A stretch of 64,000 bases of DNA from the NCBI GenBank assembly GCA_033239525.1, contig BSYO01000030.1:10623030-10687029 (forward strand), in the 5' to 3' direction. The notes beneath the pieces are model-generated. The model searched no databases. It was given only the letters and a program-made list of their open reading frames with translations, and was not told the origin of the DNA. This DNA is from Nepenthes gracilis. Taxonomy: Eukaryota > Streptophyta > Magnoliopsida > Caryophyllales > Nepenthaceae. Numbering within the stretch: position 1 is the first letter of the stretch; the number at the start of each line of letters is the position of its first letter. The position numbers were made by a program, and so were the translations under genes. Positions 33,160-46,399 of this stretch are shown here, in pieces.

Positions 33160-36100
33160 ATGAGTGGGAACGAGTTCCGATTCTTTCTGTCATGCGACAT
33201 CAATCTGCCTGTAACCTTTCGAATCGATAAGTTAGAAGGGACTTTGCCTTTTAGTAAGAATTCCAATTCAGGTAACTTTAGCGTTCCTCGGATGGTAATT
33301 GTTTGTTTTGTTCTCTGGTTGTCATTTAGGAATTTCCAAGTATGGTTTAGAAGGCAAAATGATCCTAAATTATACCTCACGTAATATCGGCCGTGTTTGG
33401 CTTTGCTTAGCCGGCTTATATGCTTGTAAAATATGAAATTCATCATGGATAAAAAGCTCAACTGTTTAAACTATTGCATATGTACTTGATCTACAACAAA
33501 AAGTGGAAACAAGATATACTGGTTAAAATTCAGCTTTTTTAATGTTTCAGAGACGCGTCGGATATAAAATTTCCCGTTGCACTTAGATAGGCGATTTACA
33601 AAGTTAATATTTACTTGAAGTTTTGCACTTTCACCGAAGCTTAGGATCAGGAACCTTAAAAAGATCGTCATGGTTCAACCATCTTATTTCAGTTGGAATT
33701 CATTTAGCTATTTGCTGAGTTGGGTTGCTGAAATTTTTCATTATATAGCACAACATTTTGAACTTTGGACTGAAGCAATAAAGCCGAGTTCCATGTCACA
33801 TTGCTAACATGATTCAGTTTTTCAGTTATTGTCACCGATGAATCCCCATCTTAAGATTGAGCAGATCACCACGATCAATTAAGGGGGCAGGATTTTTGTT
33901 ATGAATTTTTAACATCATTAGCACATCATTAAAATTGTTAGCACCTTTTAAAGATATTCAAAAAGGTGAATAGCATCCGTTTCCCCATAAATAATTTCAC
34001 TGTCCATCCTAGTATGAGTTAATACTAAGTATTTGTTAGGGAAGGTTGTGCACTCAAGCACTTGACTGCCTCCTAGGAGGATCAATCTTGCCTTATATGG
34101 GTGAAAAGTGTGTCTTTTGCTTAAAAGAAAATATACTTATGCTGATTGTGCATTGTTTCCTTAGGCTTTTTAAAAATATCAGAATTGAGGGGCCCAGCGG
34201 AGGGGGGAGTAAAATAAGAGAATAGAAAGGAATAGGATGTAGGAAGATAAATAGGAGTTAAGGGCAGTCAGATAGTTATATGGGGGTAAAATGAAAAATG
34301 GGGGAAATTAAGAATAGAGAAATTGCTTCTTTGAAGAATAGGATGCATTTTAAGGAAGATAAATAGGTGCATCTGAACTATTGCCTAACTGAGATCAGTG
34401 TAAAAATTCCTGGGTGTAGAAAGGAAAGAGTTATGTCTGCCAAAAATAACCCCTAAATCCATTGCCCTTTCTTAAATTCAGACTATTTTTATTAGAATGT
34501 TTCTCCTTCAATCATATCAATAAAATTATGAAAAAAAAATTCCATGCATGACAAACGATTTGTCAGGTTGCTATTTTAATGAACTAGGCCTCTGTACTTT
34601 TTGTAAGAGATTGACCTTATCCTCCAGGAATCTTGAACTTCCACTGCCTTATCTATTCATGTTTAAAGTAGATTTATATTTTAAATGTCTTCACCCCATG
34701 TGCATTCATTGCTCCAAATTTTTTCATTCTGAGCTTCTGCAGAGGTTGGTTACCCAACAGAAGAGAGAAGAGCAGAGCTATATGTTGAATGTGCATTGTA
34801 CATTGATGGTGCTCCCTTTGGGCTTTCCATGAGAACAAGGTTTGGGTTTCTTGCGGTTACCAATGCAGTTTTTGAATTGCATTTATTGGGCTTAATTTAT
34901 AAGTTCTTTTGTTGAACATATTTTGTCTTTTAAATACTTGTTGTAGGTTGGAATCTGGCCAGTCTTTTTGCTGGAATGAATTGATCACATTGAGCACAAA
35001 ATATCGCGATCTCACTGCCCAATCACAACTTTCATTTACAGTAAGCTATATAATTTGATTTACGATGTTTAGTTCTCCAGCTGTTATTGTCTGTGAACTT
35101 GTATCTTCCTAAGTTGGTTTTATGTGTATGTGCCTCTTGCATTCATGTGGGTGCTTTCTCCTGAATGTGCATTGGTGTGGAAGAACCATCTTTAAGGACA
35201 CTGTTAATGGTGCTGTAAAAGCTTGGGCTGTATGCTCCATGTTAATCTGAGAGAGTAGAAATTGGTAGTCATCTTCAAGACACTAGGATCATCTAATACC
35301 TGGGGCTCTTTATAAAAGGTGATTGTGTGAGTATGGCAAGATGTTAGCTTCAAAAATAAACTAATAATTTATGGTAGTTCCTCAAATTGATGTATTATTA
35401 ATACAATGCTTTACATAACCTGTGATCTTCATTTACTGTATGATTTTGCGTTATCATGAGGAATATATATTGGTCTTTTGCACTTCAGTCTGTAGGTTAT
35501 TAATGTGAAATTGTACAAAAAGCATATAACATCATCTTTTGGCTGAGGTTGGGTGAAAAGAGTGAAAATGACATGCTCTTTATGTGAAAGTTGAGAGAAA
35601 AGTTGTGGAAATAAAAACCGTACTCAGAACCTTAAGGTAGCAATTGTCTGTGTGAGCTCTAATTGTTGGCATAGTCAAGGGAATAAAGGATACACCTGAA
35701 ATACCTTTTAATCTTCTCCTGCCTTGTGTTTGAAATATTTTTTTTCAGCAGATGCTCACACCAACACACATGGATATATATAAACGTCTTTTAGTTTTTC
35801 TCTTTTCCTTTAAAATTTGATGGCATTCCTGCAATGTCAAAATAATTGCCTTTTGTTATTTTGTGATTGTTTTCTCAGTTGCTTATTTCAATTTTTATTT
35901 TGTTTTATGGTTTTATGGTTTATTTTAATTAGTGAAGTGGCCTTATATTCTAGAGTAAATGGCTGTACATCTCTTATTTCCTTACAAAAACCACTTAAAT
36001 GTCATCATTTTTACTCTCTCTAAACCTGAGCTTTATCAGTTGCTTCCATGCTTGAAAATTTAGGTATGGGATGTTTCATATGGAAAAGATGACGGACTGA

Positions 36101-39100
36101 TTGGTGGAGCTACTATTCTTCTTTTTAACAGCAAAAAACAACTTAGAACTGGGAAGCAAAAGCTTAGGCTTTTTCTGGGCAAAGAAGCAGATGGATCATT
36201 TCCTTCAGCCACACCCGGAAAGGTGCTTTGTTACTGCTTTTTGTGTATCACGATGTGTGCTCTCTTGTGCTTCTTCCCCAGAAAAGCTTGAAAGTTGAAA
36301 GATTTTTCTCACTAATTGGAATATTCATTTTCCTATAGGTCCCTAGGCATGAGCGAGGGGAATTAGAGCGTTTAGAAAAGCTTATGAATAAGTATGAAAG
36401 AGGACAGATCCAACATGTGGATTGGCTTGATCGCCTTGCATTTAAAGCAATGGAAAATATTAAGGAACGTGAAAGCTGTGGAATCAAAAATTCTCATTTA
36501 TATCTAGTTGTTGATTTCTGCAGTTTTGAACACCAAGTTGTCTTCCAGGTACTACTTTTCAGCTCTTGGATTTGTCTATTGGTTGATTCTTCCCTTTCTA
36601 GTTAAGTATTGTACCATAATCATTTCTTCTTCTTTTAAACAGCCTCATGGTATTCTTTGTCCTGCTTCTTATGTATTGAGTCCTCATTGCAGTAATTGAT
36701 TTATCTTCATTTGTCTTGAACCATAGATGTTTTGCTGCAATACATTGAGCTTTATCCATGGCACTTTAACAATTTTGACATTTTATCAATTTGAGCACCT
36801 GACACTGATATTCATCGATCTGGGCAATATGCTATCACGTTATCATTCTTTTTCCAATCTTAGATACAGATGGAATTCAAGTTTTCAATAGAATAAAGGA
36901 CGTACTTGAATTGATCTTCTCAAGCGCCTTTCTTTACCATTTCAGATATGTTATAACTCTTCTTGATATCTGAAATATTGTTATGCAGCTATTTGTTATA
37001 TTCATGGTTTCAATTTTAATATTTGTATTGTTGGTTCTCTATTTGAATGTGAATGGGAGTGTAATGATTGATTAATAAAGCAGGTGATCAACTGCAACAC
37101 AGTATCAGAGCCAGTTGCGTAGAGTCATTACTGTCACCATAGCACTTTATCATGAGATGGTTTATCCTAATGGTGTAGCTTTTTGTGGTCTTTACTATTT
37201 GTTTATCAAAATTTTGAATTTTTTTCTCATCACTCACGGACACACAATGTGGTTGGTCAGTGGGAGAATAGCTTGAAGTTGAGTTTCATCATGCATCTTC
37301 TAGCAATGTTGGACCTTACCCTTTTGTGAAACACAAAATACTACTCCTGCAAAGTATTGACTTGTCTTCATTGTTGTATAGGAATCTGGAGCAAACTTCT
37401 TTTTACCCTCTCCAATAGGTGCAACAAATGAACTTGTTTTGGTGTGGGACCCAGAAGTGGGAAAGATAAATCCTTCTGAGCATAAACAGATAAAGCTAGC
37501 TAGAAGCTTGACTCGTGGCATCATTGACCGGGATCTCAAACCCAGCTCTAATGAGAGGAAGTAAGCCCAAAATCTTTCATAATTGAGTCCTTCTATTTCT
37601 ATTTCACTTATTGTCATGTTTATAGACTTTTTGCTTATCTTTCTTCTCCACAAGTAGAGTTTTTTCAGGATACTGGGTTGATACTGAGACATGACAAAAT
37701 AATTCCTCTCTATTGTCCTTGCTCTAAACATACATGTACTCCTCACAATCATACCCAAGCTAACAGGAAAATATTTTGTTTCCTTTCTAACATGGTAACT
37801 GATGATGATTTCTGATGAAATGATCAATGTGTTGTAAAAATTAAGATATTGTCTCAAAGCACAATTTTAACTTCATAGTTAAGAATGCAGGGAAATTTTC
37901 AGACATTTGTTCATATCTCTCTTCTTATTTATCAAATTAGAAGGTTGGTTAGTCTTACAAATTAGAATATTTCTGTGTCTATAACCATGGTCTGTTGCAT
38001 TGCTAGCTGAATTATTTTATCTGCTTAGGTTCAGAAACTCAGTATGCCTACATTAAATCAGTTGGCTTCTGACCACATTGGCACATACCTGATAGTTTTG
38101 TATAAGGTGCATTTGAAGCTATTTTTGTCTTTTAGGGGGCAAAATGGTGGCATTTGAAGTTTTTTTAAGTGGTGAAATTCATATATCCTCACCTTGCAAA
38201 CTATAAACCATTATGCGTATGTGTACCCATTATTTCTATGTCTGCCTTGGCAGTGCTACTCCATTTTGACTTGAATACCAGACTGAATCATGATATCAGC
38301 CTCTCTGCTGCTGCAGGATAAGGTTGTACCCATCTAAACCTCTTGGACATTAGGTTGTGCAATGCGGGAGCATCTTATACTGGCCTACCCTTGTGTGTTT
38401 GTGCAAATTGGAGTCATAACTCGTTCTTTATCTGATCCAAGAGTGAAGGAAAATCAGATTATATTTGATTTTCATCTTGCTGTAATATATAATAAATTGT
38501 GGTGAAGACTACCATAGTTCATTATAACATATTCGTTAACCTATAACCTATTGAGAAACCTAACAAAGTACAAAAGAGGCTCTAAGGCAGCTTTCCCACA
38601 TTCAAAATTGTGTTATTACTGATTATTTTTAAGATATGAAAATATGATTTTAGTATGTTACTGATGTAAAGGTTTGAGTGAGGCCCTTCCTATAGAACCA
38701 ATGTACGAACCTTTGTTATTTACTGATGTACACTGTACTGACTGACTTTGGGATTGGTTGTTATAAGATCAGGTGCAAATTCAACGTGCATAATTGGAAG
38801 CTTGCAGGTTCCAGTATTAGATTACTTTTATCCCTTGGTCATACTATTGGATTTTATTGACAGAAAAGAAAAGAAGGAAACAAAGAGAAGCAACTTAGCT
38901 CAACTTAGAGTTGTCCTGCTCATTTGGGCCTGCTGTTTGGATTTACCCCTTTCCAAAATGAGGAAGAGAAAAATAATAAAAAAAATTAACAATTTTAAGC
39001 TTCTGCAGTAATGTCCTCGTGAACTGACTTTAGCTTATGTCTTTCATAGTTTTTGCATTGCCTGTCTTCTTCAGTGTGTTTGAATCAAATGACTACCTAA

Positions 39101-42100
39101 TTCTCAGGGCATTATCGAATGACTTTGTATGTATTTTATTTAGTGGTCTTGCTGCACCCTTTCAGTATCAGTATCTATGATGGCATCCCTCCTGCAGCAC
39201 AAACTATTTTTCTATGTTTTGTAACCAGTTTGTTCTTGATAACACAGTATTTACAGAATTATAGGTCTTTAGCTATTTAATAGATGTACCATTTAACTTT
39301 CTTGTTTGTTTATCACATCTTATTGGATGTAACCTGTATCTTTATTCTTCTCTTAATTTCTTGGCCCATCATTTTATCAATCATTGAAACTCCATGCCTA
39401 AATGAAAGTAGTGATTTTGCTCTCTTTTATGCAATAATGTCTCTGATTGGCTATATTAAAGCTTCTTCATCCTTTTTTTTTTTTTTTTATTTTTTGGGCA
39501 ATATGGTTACATTATTGTGTTTGTAGTTCTTCTCCCCCTTGGAATTGAAGCTTATAGTATTCTCTCTCTTTATGTTAAGATCAATACAGAGAATACTAAA
39601 GTACCCACCTACAAGGACTTTGAATGCAGACGAGAAGCAGCTTTTGTGGAAATTCCGTTTTTCATTGATGTCAGAGAAGAAAGCTCTTACAAAGTTTCTT
39701 CGTTGTGTTGAGTGGAGTGATCTTCAGGTTATGATATTACTGATACTTTCTGGCCTTCCTTGGCATTCTTTTTTAGTCTGTCAAGTCATGCTATTGGTAT
39801 ATGACATGCTGGCTTTTGCTACCCATTAATATGTTGATCCGTTTTGGTTCTGTATGATATGTATGCAGGAAGCAAAGCAGGCAATAGAGTTAATGGGAAA
39901 GTGGGAAATGATTGATGTCTCTGATGCTTTGGAGCTATTGTCTCCTCTGTTTGAGAGTGAAGAGGTCAGTATAGTAGGCACATGCCTGCATGCTTGCAAA
40001 TGTCTTTATTGGTTCATGATGGAAATGGTGCTAACTAAAATAGTGTTGAATACAAATAAAAGAATGGAAAAATGGCAATTTTTTTGGAAAAAAAGGAATG
40101 TGCATGGGAATGAATAATAAGTGAAGTTGTAAGGTCATTGCTGTGGAAATAAAATCACATAACTATTGGCTCTTCAATAGATGTAGTTGGCATATAATGA
40201 AGCTTTTCAGATTGTCATCGTATGTAACTGTGCATGCATGGTCAAGTAGTGAAGGGTTCTTGTAGTGGAAGAGCAAGTTTCTAAATGGAGTAGGGTGAGG
40301 CTTGGAGTTTGCCCATCCATGGGTTATTGAAGCATGGGTGTGAGCCTCATGTGTCAAATGGGTGCTGAGGTGTGACCCTTGAGTGTATGAGTGTTAATTT
40401 ATAAAATAGCTGATGTCAGCAATTAATATTTTTCAGCAGAGGCAAAGTGCTATTCTTAAAGGAAATATGAATAAAAGTTTGATTGTACCTGATTTAGGCT
40501 CCCTTACTACCCATCTTTGTCTAATCATGACATGATTTCATCATCAATTAAGTAACCTATCAATCAAAATCCTAGTCTGTGCACTTTTCTTTGGAACATC
40601 TAATTTTGTTTTGCACATTGCTCAACTGTAGAATCAATACTGTCGTCTATGAAGTTCTAATTGATTTTAAAAAAGTAGAGATTAGGGTAGATGAAATTAA
40701 TTTGGTTTCTCTTGTTATTGATGCATTCTTGTTTGGTTTGGTTTTGCTATTGTTGCATTATGACTTGGTATGGGAGAAATTGTATTCTTTTATTGATGCA
40801 TTCTAATTTTGTTTTGCACATTACTCAACTGTAGAATCAATACTGTCATCTATGAAGTTCTAATTGATTTTAAAAAAGTAGAGATTAGGGTAGATGAAAT
40901 TAATTTGGTTTCTCTTGTAATTGATGCATTCTTGTTTGGTTTGGTTTTGCTATTGGTGCATTATGACTTGGTATGGGAGAAATTGTATTCTTTTATTGAT
41001 GCATTCTAATTTTGTTTTGCACATTGCTCAACTATAGAATCAATACTGTCATCTATGAAGTTCTAATTGATTTTAAAAAATTAGAGATTAGGGTTGATGA
41101 AATTAATTTGGTTTCTCTTGTTATTGATGCATTCTTGTTTGGTTTGGTTTTGCTATTGGTGCATTATGACTTGGTATGGGAGAAATTGTATTCTTTTATG
41201 TAACTAAATGGGGTTTGCCTGATGAGATAAGCTGTAGTGGATAAAATTTGATGTTGCCGGGCTTCAATGCTGTTTTTGTGCAACTTCTCATTGAGTTATA
41301 ACTTATATGTGGACTAGTTCTCACCTAAATTAGGCCCTATAACAGGTTCGTGCATACGCCGTCAGCGTTCTTGAAAAAGCTGAAGATGAAGAGCTGCAAT
41401 GTTACCTTCTTCAACTGGTTCAAGCTCTTCGTTTTGAGCGCTCTGATCGGTCACACCTTTCTCATTTTCTAGTGCAACGTTGTATAGTCATAACTTTTAT
41501 CTTCTTCTCTCAGTTAATGCTTTGAACCATGGATGAGAATAACGGTATTGATATCGGTCACGGATATAGCGATATTAGATAATACATATTGGTATTGGAT
41601 TATAAGAAAAAAAATTTTTTTTAAAAACCGTAAGTTGACTGGACTATATTGGCAAATATTTTGAAAATATCAGTTAACATATCATAACATATCATCAATA
41701 TAATAACATATTCTAATATTATTACAGTATTGGGAAATATTGGTGTCAGATGGTCAAATGTTGATATATGTTTGCTGATATTTAGATCAGTGTTTTGAAT
41801 AAATTGCATCATTAGCACCATCATAATGCATGCCCTTCAATCTACAGCTTTACGCACTATTGAGTTGGCCAGCTTTCTTCGTTGGTACGTTGCTGTGGAG
41901 CTTCATGATCCAGCATATGCAAAACGTTTTTACTCTACTTATGACATGCTGGAAGAGAATATGTTGAAGGTGCGCAATCTCTCTCTCTCTCTCTCTCTTT
42001 CCTGGCTCTTGGGAAGTTAGTTTATGCTTGGCTTCTGCAAAAGCTCTATTTTGATTTACGGAGCTAAAATAATCTCAATGTCTTCCACCTGTCCTTGAAT

Positions 42101-45100
42101 AAAGAACACAATGATGCTGATAAATTAGAGTTCATTTTAAATGCAAGATGAATACTTCAAGTTTGCTCTCTATATGTAATATGTAAATTCTTTGTTTTTG
42201 AGGCTATCTAAGAAACATAGACACTTTCCTGAGGCCAAAGGGTTAGTGTTTGATATATATTAGGCACCGATACTGCCCGACATATGTCAAATGCTCTAAC
42301 ATGTGTCCACATTTTTTAAAATTTTTGAAAAATTCTGACACTCTCCTATACGTTTGGACACGTGGTTGTTCAAAATTTTTGGTTATATTTAATATCTTTT
42401 GATATTGACACAATATAAAGTGATAAAATTACAATGTAAATGTTGATTGATATATAAAAAATTTATTGTATTATTTTTTGCATTTATTTGTTAAATTATA
42501 TCATTATTAATTATATTATTGTACTATAATAGATTGTTGAAAAATATTACAATATAACTTATTTATATTTCTTCAATTATGTACTTTTCTATGAATTTTT
42601 TTAGGTTAAAGAAATAATAAATATACATAATTATTGTTAATTTAGTATAAAATAGTATCTTTTAGTAATTAAGAAAAATAATAAACTATGATTTATTTAA
42701 TCTGTCCCAACCATGCCATGTAGTCATTTCTAAAAAAATAGTGTATTGGTTTTATTGTGTACATGTCCTATGTTAATGTTTATGCTTCTTTGGAGGCTAT
42801 GCTGCATCATGAGACACCTGAAGAGTTTACCTCTCATCTAAGACTTCTTAAAACTTCTATATTCACTTGAAATTGATTACTGGGAGGTGTGACATATTTA
42901 TTAGGAAAACAAGCGATCTTAGGGAATGTGGTCATAATTTATTAAGGCCATTTATGCTGGCAATTGCATCTATTTCTTTTGTGGGTAGTTGTAATTATAA
43001 AAACTTCTCAATAACAGCTGTCGGCGAGTGAGAATGGTGGAGAATATGGATTCAAGCTATGGCAGAGTTTGGTTCGTCAGACAGAACTGACGGCTCAGTT
43101 ATGTTCCATAATGAGGGATGTTCGGAATGTCCGCGGTGGAACTCAAAAGAAAATGCAGAAGCTTAGACAGCTTCTTTCAGGGCTTCTCAGTGAACTTACT
43201 TATTTCGATGAGGTATTTTTAATTATACGTTGATATTTTATGAGCTTTTCCTCATTATAGTCTTCAAAAACTGCATGTACATGTACAGTATTTGAATACT
43301 TATCTACTGGTATGCTATCTTGTCAGCCGATACGATCCCCGCTGGCACCAGGAGTCCTCATTACCGGGATCATACCATCCGAGTGTGGATTATTTAAAAG
43401 TGCATTGCATCCTCTGCGCTTAACTTTTCGAACCGCTAATGGTGAAAGTTGCAAGATTATATTTAAAAAGGGAGATGATCTTCGACAAGATCAATTGGTA
43501 GGTGCTAAACAGTTCCCAAGTGTGTTTATGAAGCTTCATCATTTCTTTCATTTCTGACAACCTAATCATGGATTGTATAGGTTATTCAAATGGTATCACT
43601 CATGGATCGATTGCTTAAATTGGAGAATCTCGACCTTCACTTAACTCCTTATGGAGTCTTAGCAACTGGCCAAGATGAAGGGATGATTGAATTTGTTCCA
43701 TCACGTTCTTTAGCGCAGGTATATATATCCTTAAATAATTACATTGTTGCCTATCCAAGTTACAAAGCAATGTATTGCAAAAGAGTGTGCAGCATAGGAT
43801 AAGATAATTAGGTTTTGTGAATTAAAGTTCTATCTGTCACCTCTGGACACTAGATCATAGATGAAAATTTTGCCTGATATGTATTGTTAATCCAGGCTTT
43901 GATGGTTATATTTTCTAGTACTATAACAATATTGCGATATATTGGCTAATATTTTCTTGTCAGTATATAATTCTTAGAAATGTTTTTATTCTAATATATC
44001 ATATATTGATATGTATGTATTGTCTACATGTCTAATATCGATATGATCACAATCGATACCGATACTAATATTTCATCCATCCTCTTGATAATGAGATTTG
44101 CATGTAGACATTAAGACTTATAATTTGGTATTGCTGATGACTATTTTCATACCCAATCTAGATTCTATCGGAACATCGCAGTATAATCGGCTTTCTGCAG
44201 AAGTTTCACCCAGATGAGGACGGGCCATTCGGAATAACTGCTACTTGCCTTGAAACTTTTATTAAAAGCTGTGCCGGTTACTCTGTCATCACATATATTC
44301 TGGGCATTGGAGATAGGTAATCCATTGGCTTGAGCTCTATGAAGTTCCCATGTCTTAGAAAATTAGCTGACTGAGTTACAATGCAGTGTTTTCCAGTATA
44401 CTTAATTGGAAAATGGTAGTGCTCTTTAAGCATAAAGGCGTCTGTTCATTTTGGAAAATTATTTTCTGTTTTTTAAGTTTTATTTTACTTTTCTATTTCC
44501 TTAGTTTTTCTAAAAAAGCAGGTTCATTTGTTTCTATTGAAGAAGGTGCTTGTTTTTACAAATCAATACATATTAAGAGTCAGTTAGCAACACTTGATCA
44601 ACAAATGATTGGAGTTATAGTCAAACCAAATTACTTAGGACTCGGATCAAAATTTTTGATTACAGCTTATTTAAGCTCAACTAAATAAGTTTAATAAATT
44701 GCTTGGTTTTACGTAGTATATTCATTTATACTGGTTTGCAAGAAAACATTATTACAAGCAAATGGTTCAAGTTTCTAATTCTTGGGCTGATATATTCTGT
44801 TACACCGTGGTTCATTTGTGTCAGGAGATGTGCCACTGAATGCATCTATCTTCTTGTTATTTAGGCACCTAGACAATCTTCTCCTTAGGGATGATGGACG
44901 GCTTTTCCATGTTGATTTTGGTTTCATTCTGGGCCGAGATCCGAAGCCATTTCCACCACCAATGAAGCTCTGCAAAGAAATGGTTGAAGCTATGGGTGGA
45001 GCTGAAAGGTGTTGCTTTTTTTTTATTTATTTATTGTTTTCCTAAATTTTATTTGTATTTTGGTTCAATTTTGATTTTTAGATGTTTTGGGTAGACATCA

Positions 45101-46399
45101 TTTTGATGGATAAGTCCCATTCATGGATGAAAATATTCATCTTGCAGGCTAATTAGTGTGAATATATCGGACAATATGTATAGACATCGTATGTATTAGA
45201 TTTTTTTAAGAAAATTGTAGTCTAACGGGACTATAGTGGCTGATAGATCAGCCCAATATTGGTCATATTAGTAGATATTTTAAATATTGATCAATATTTG
45301 ACAACATCACCAATATATCAATATATCGTGATGTTATCATAGTATTGGGAAATATTGGTATTGTGGAAGTCTGATATCAATATATATTTGCCGTTGTTTA
45401 CATCAACAGTCCCATATGATTGGCAATGCACGTCAATCCTATGCAATGATCTGATAACCTTGACAGCATGTTAGGTCGGGCAGAATTGGGTGGGAATAAA
45501 TATTTGTGATAATATTTATTATTACCTTATTTTCATTACCTTGTTTTGATTATAGAATGACAACTGAAAATAAATATTATCTAAGATATTTAACAATCAG
45601 TAAAGTAAGAATAACAAACACAATTTAGATCGGGTGTTTATTTCTTGTTAGACAAGTAAAAATATTATTATTTGTCCCACCCACCCTCATCCCTACCCTT
45701 TGGCCACCTATATGCGCCGGCCACCTCTGGCAACTCTCCAGCTGCGGTATTCCTTCCCGAATGTAATATTTATTCTATTGTAAACTAAATAATGTAATAT
45801 CAATTTCATTTTTCTATCTTATTACATTCCAACAAACAAACAATTTATTAAATTCTTTGGTTATTCAGCATTGCTTTTATCATTTTTCTGAGTGCCAAAA
45901 TTCTTTGGACCAAAGAGCTATGGTCCAATACAACATTGCTTTTATCCATTAAATGATGTAATATCAATTTTATCATAATGTAACTAATATGCAGAGTTCT
46001 CTCCTGCAGCCAATACTATACAAGGTTCAAATCTTATTGCTGTGAAGCATACAACATCCTACGGAAATCCAGCAACCTAATCTTGAACCTTTTCCATCTG
46101 ATGGCGGGTTCTAACATTCCTGACATTGCTTCAGATCCAGAAAAGGGTATTCTGAAGGTGACACTTGATTATTTCTTCAGACCTTATGCAATTTTAGGCT
46201 GTCAATTTCCCCTTTGCTCCGAGTATAAGTGATCATTGCCGACCTTTCTCGATGATTGCAGCTACAAGAGAAGTTCCGGCTCGACCTTGACGATGAGGCC
46301 AGCATCCATTTCGTCCAGGATCTCATCAACGACAGCGTGAGCGCATTGTTTCCTCAAATGGTGGAAACAATTCACCGGTGGGCCCAATATTGGCGGTGA
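33160..46399 (+). CDS. VPS34: Class III phosphatidylinositol 3-kinase VPS34
   Basis: Seventeen coding exons join in frame to 813 aa: 33160-33271, 34743-34839, 34947-35040, 36064-36222, 36339-36548, 37382-37560, 39580-39727, 39869-39964, 41346-41481, 41848-41969, 43018-43212, 43327-43497, 43581-43718, 44162-44316, 44865-45008, 46010-46157, 46262-46399. The kinase makes phosphatidylinositol 3-phosphate on endosomes, vacuole precursors and autophagosomes. The order is C2 domain (about 20-170), helical PIK domain (about 290-470, with LKYPPTRTL and LLWKFRF) and kinase domain (about 530-813). The catalytic loop GDRHLDN (D670, H672, N675) and DFG 688-690 are intact, with GDDLRQDQ upstream. It ends WAQYWR as in other plant VPS34 proteins. 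Length fits the family, so it is likely functional. The exon 9 end was set at 41481 by phase. Confidence 0.97.
40600..41200 (+). repeat. 203-bp tandem repeat, three units, in VPS34 intron 8
   Basis: The phrase taattttgttttgcacatt recurs at 40601, 40804 and 41007, exactly 203 bases apart, and the units differ by only a few bases. Each unit carries the same open stretch of about 60 codons, but 203 is not a multiple of three, so no longer frame forms. The units sit just upstream of exon 9 (41346). Confidence 0.95.
41520..41800 (+). repeat. Dispersed ATATCGG/ATATTGG-rich repeat, copy 1 (VPS34 intron 9)
   Basis: The block has gatatcggtcacggatatagcg-like sequence, then gactggactatattgg and tattgggaaatattggt. 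The same order is found at 45150-45415, so these are members of one dispersed family, probably a non-autonomous mobile element. No terminal repeats or target duplication were established. Confidence 0.6.
43895..44100 (+). repeat. Dispersed ATATCGG-rich repeat, copy 2 (VPS34 intron 13)
   Basis: Diverged member with ttgcgatatattggctaatat, later taatatcgatatgatcac and cgataccgatactaatattt. It lies between exons 13 and 14. Confidence 0.45.
45150..45415 (+). repeat. Dispersed ATATCGG-rich repeat, copy 3 (VPS34 intron 15)
   Basis: It has aatatatcggacaatatg, aacgggactatagtgg, atatcaatatatcgtgatg and tattgggaaatattggtat in the same order as copy 1. Confidence 0.6.

Noticed and set aside
40606..41203. 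Three near-identical 60-codon frames that look like a repeated small protein
   Set aside because: They are the same stretch of a 203-bp intronic tandem repeat in three different frames; they lie between VPS34 exons 8 and 9.
42240..42420. Segment in VPS34 intron 10 with gacacgtg-like words that resembles a dispersed repeat
   Set aside because: Only one copy was found in this window, so no repeat family can be supported from the sequence alone.
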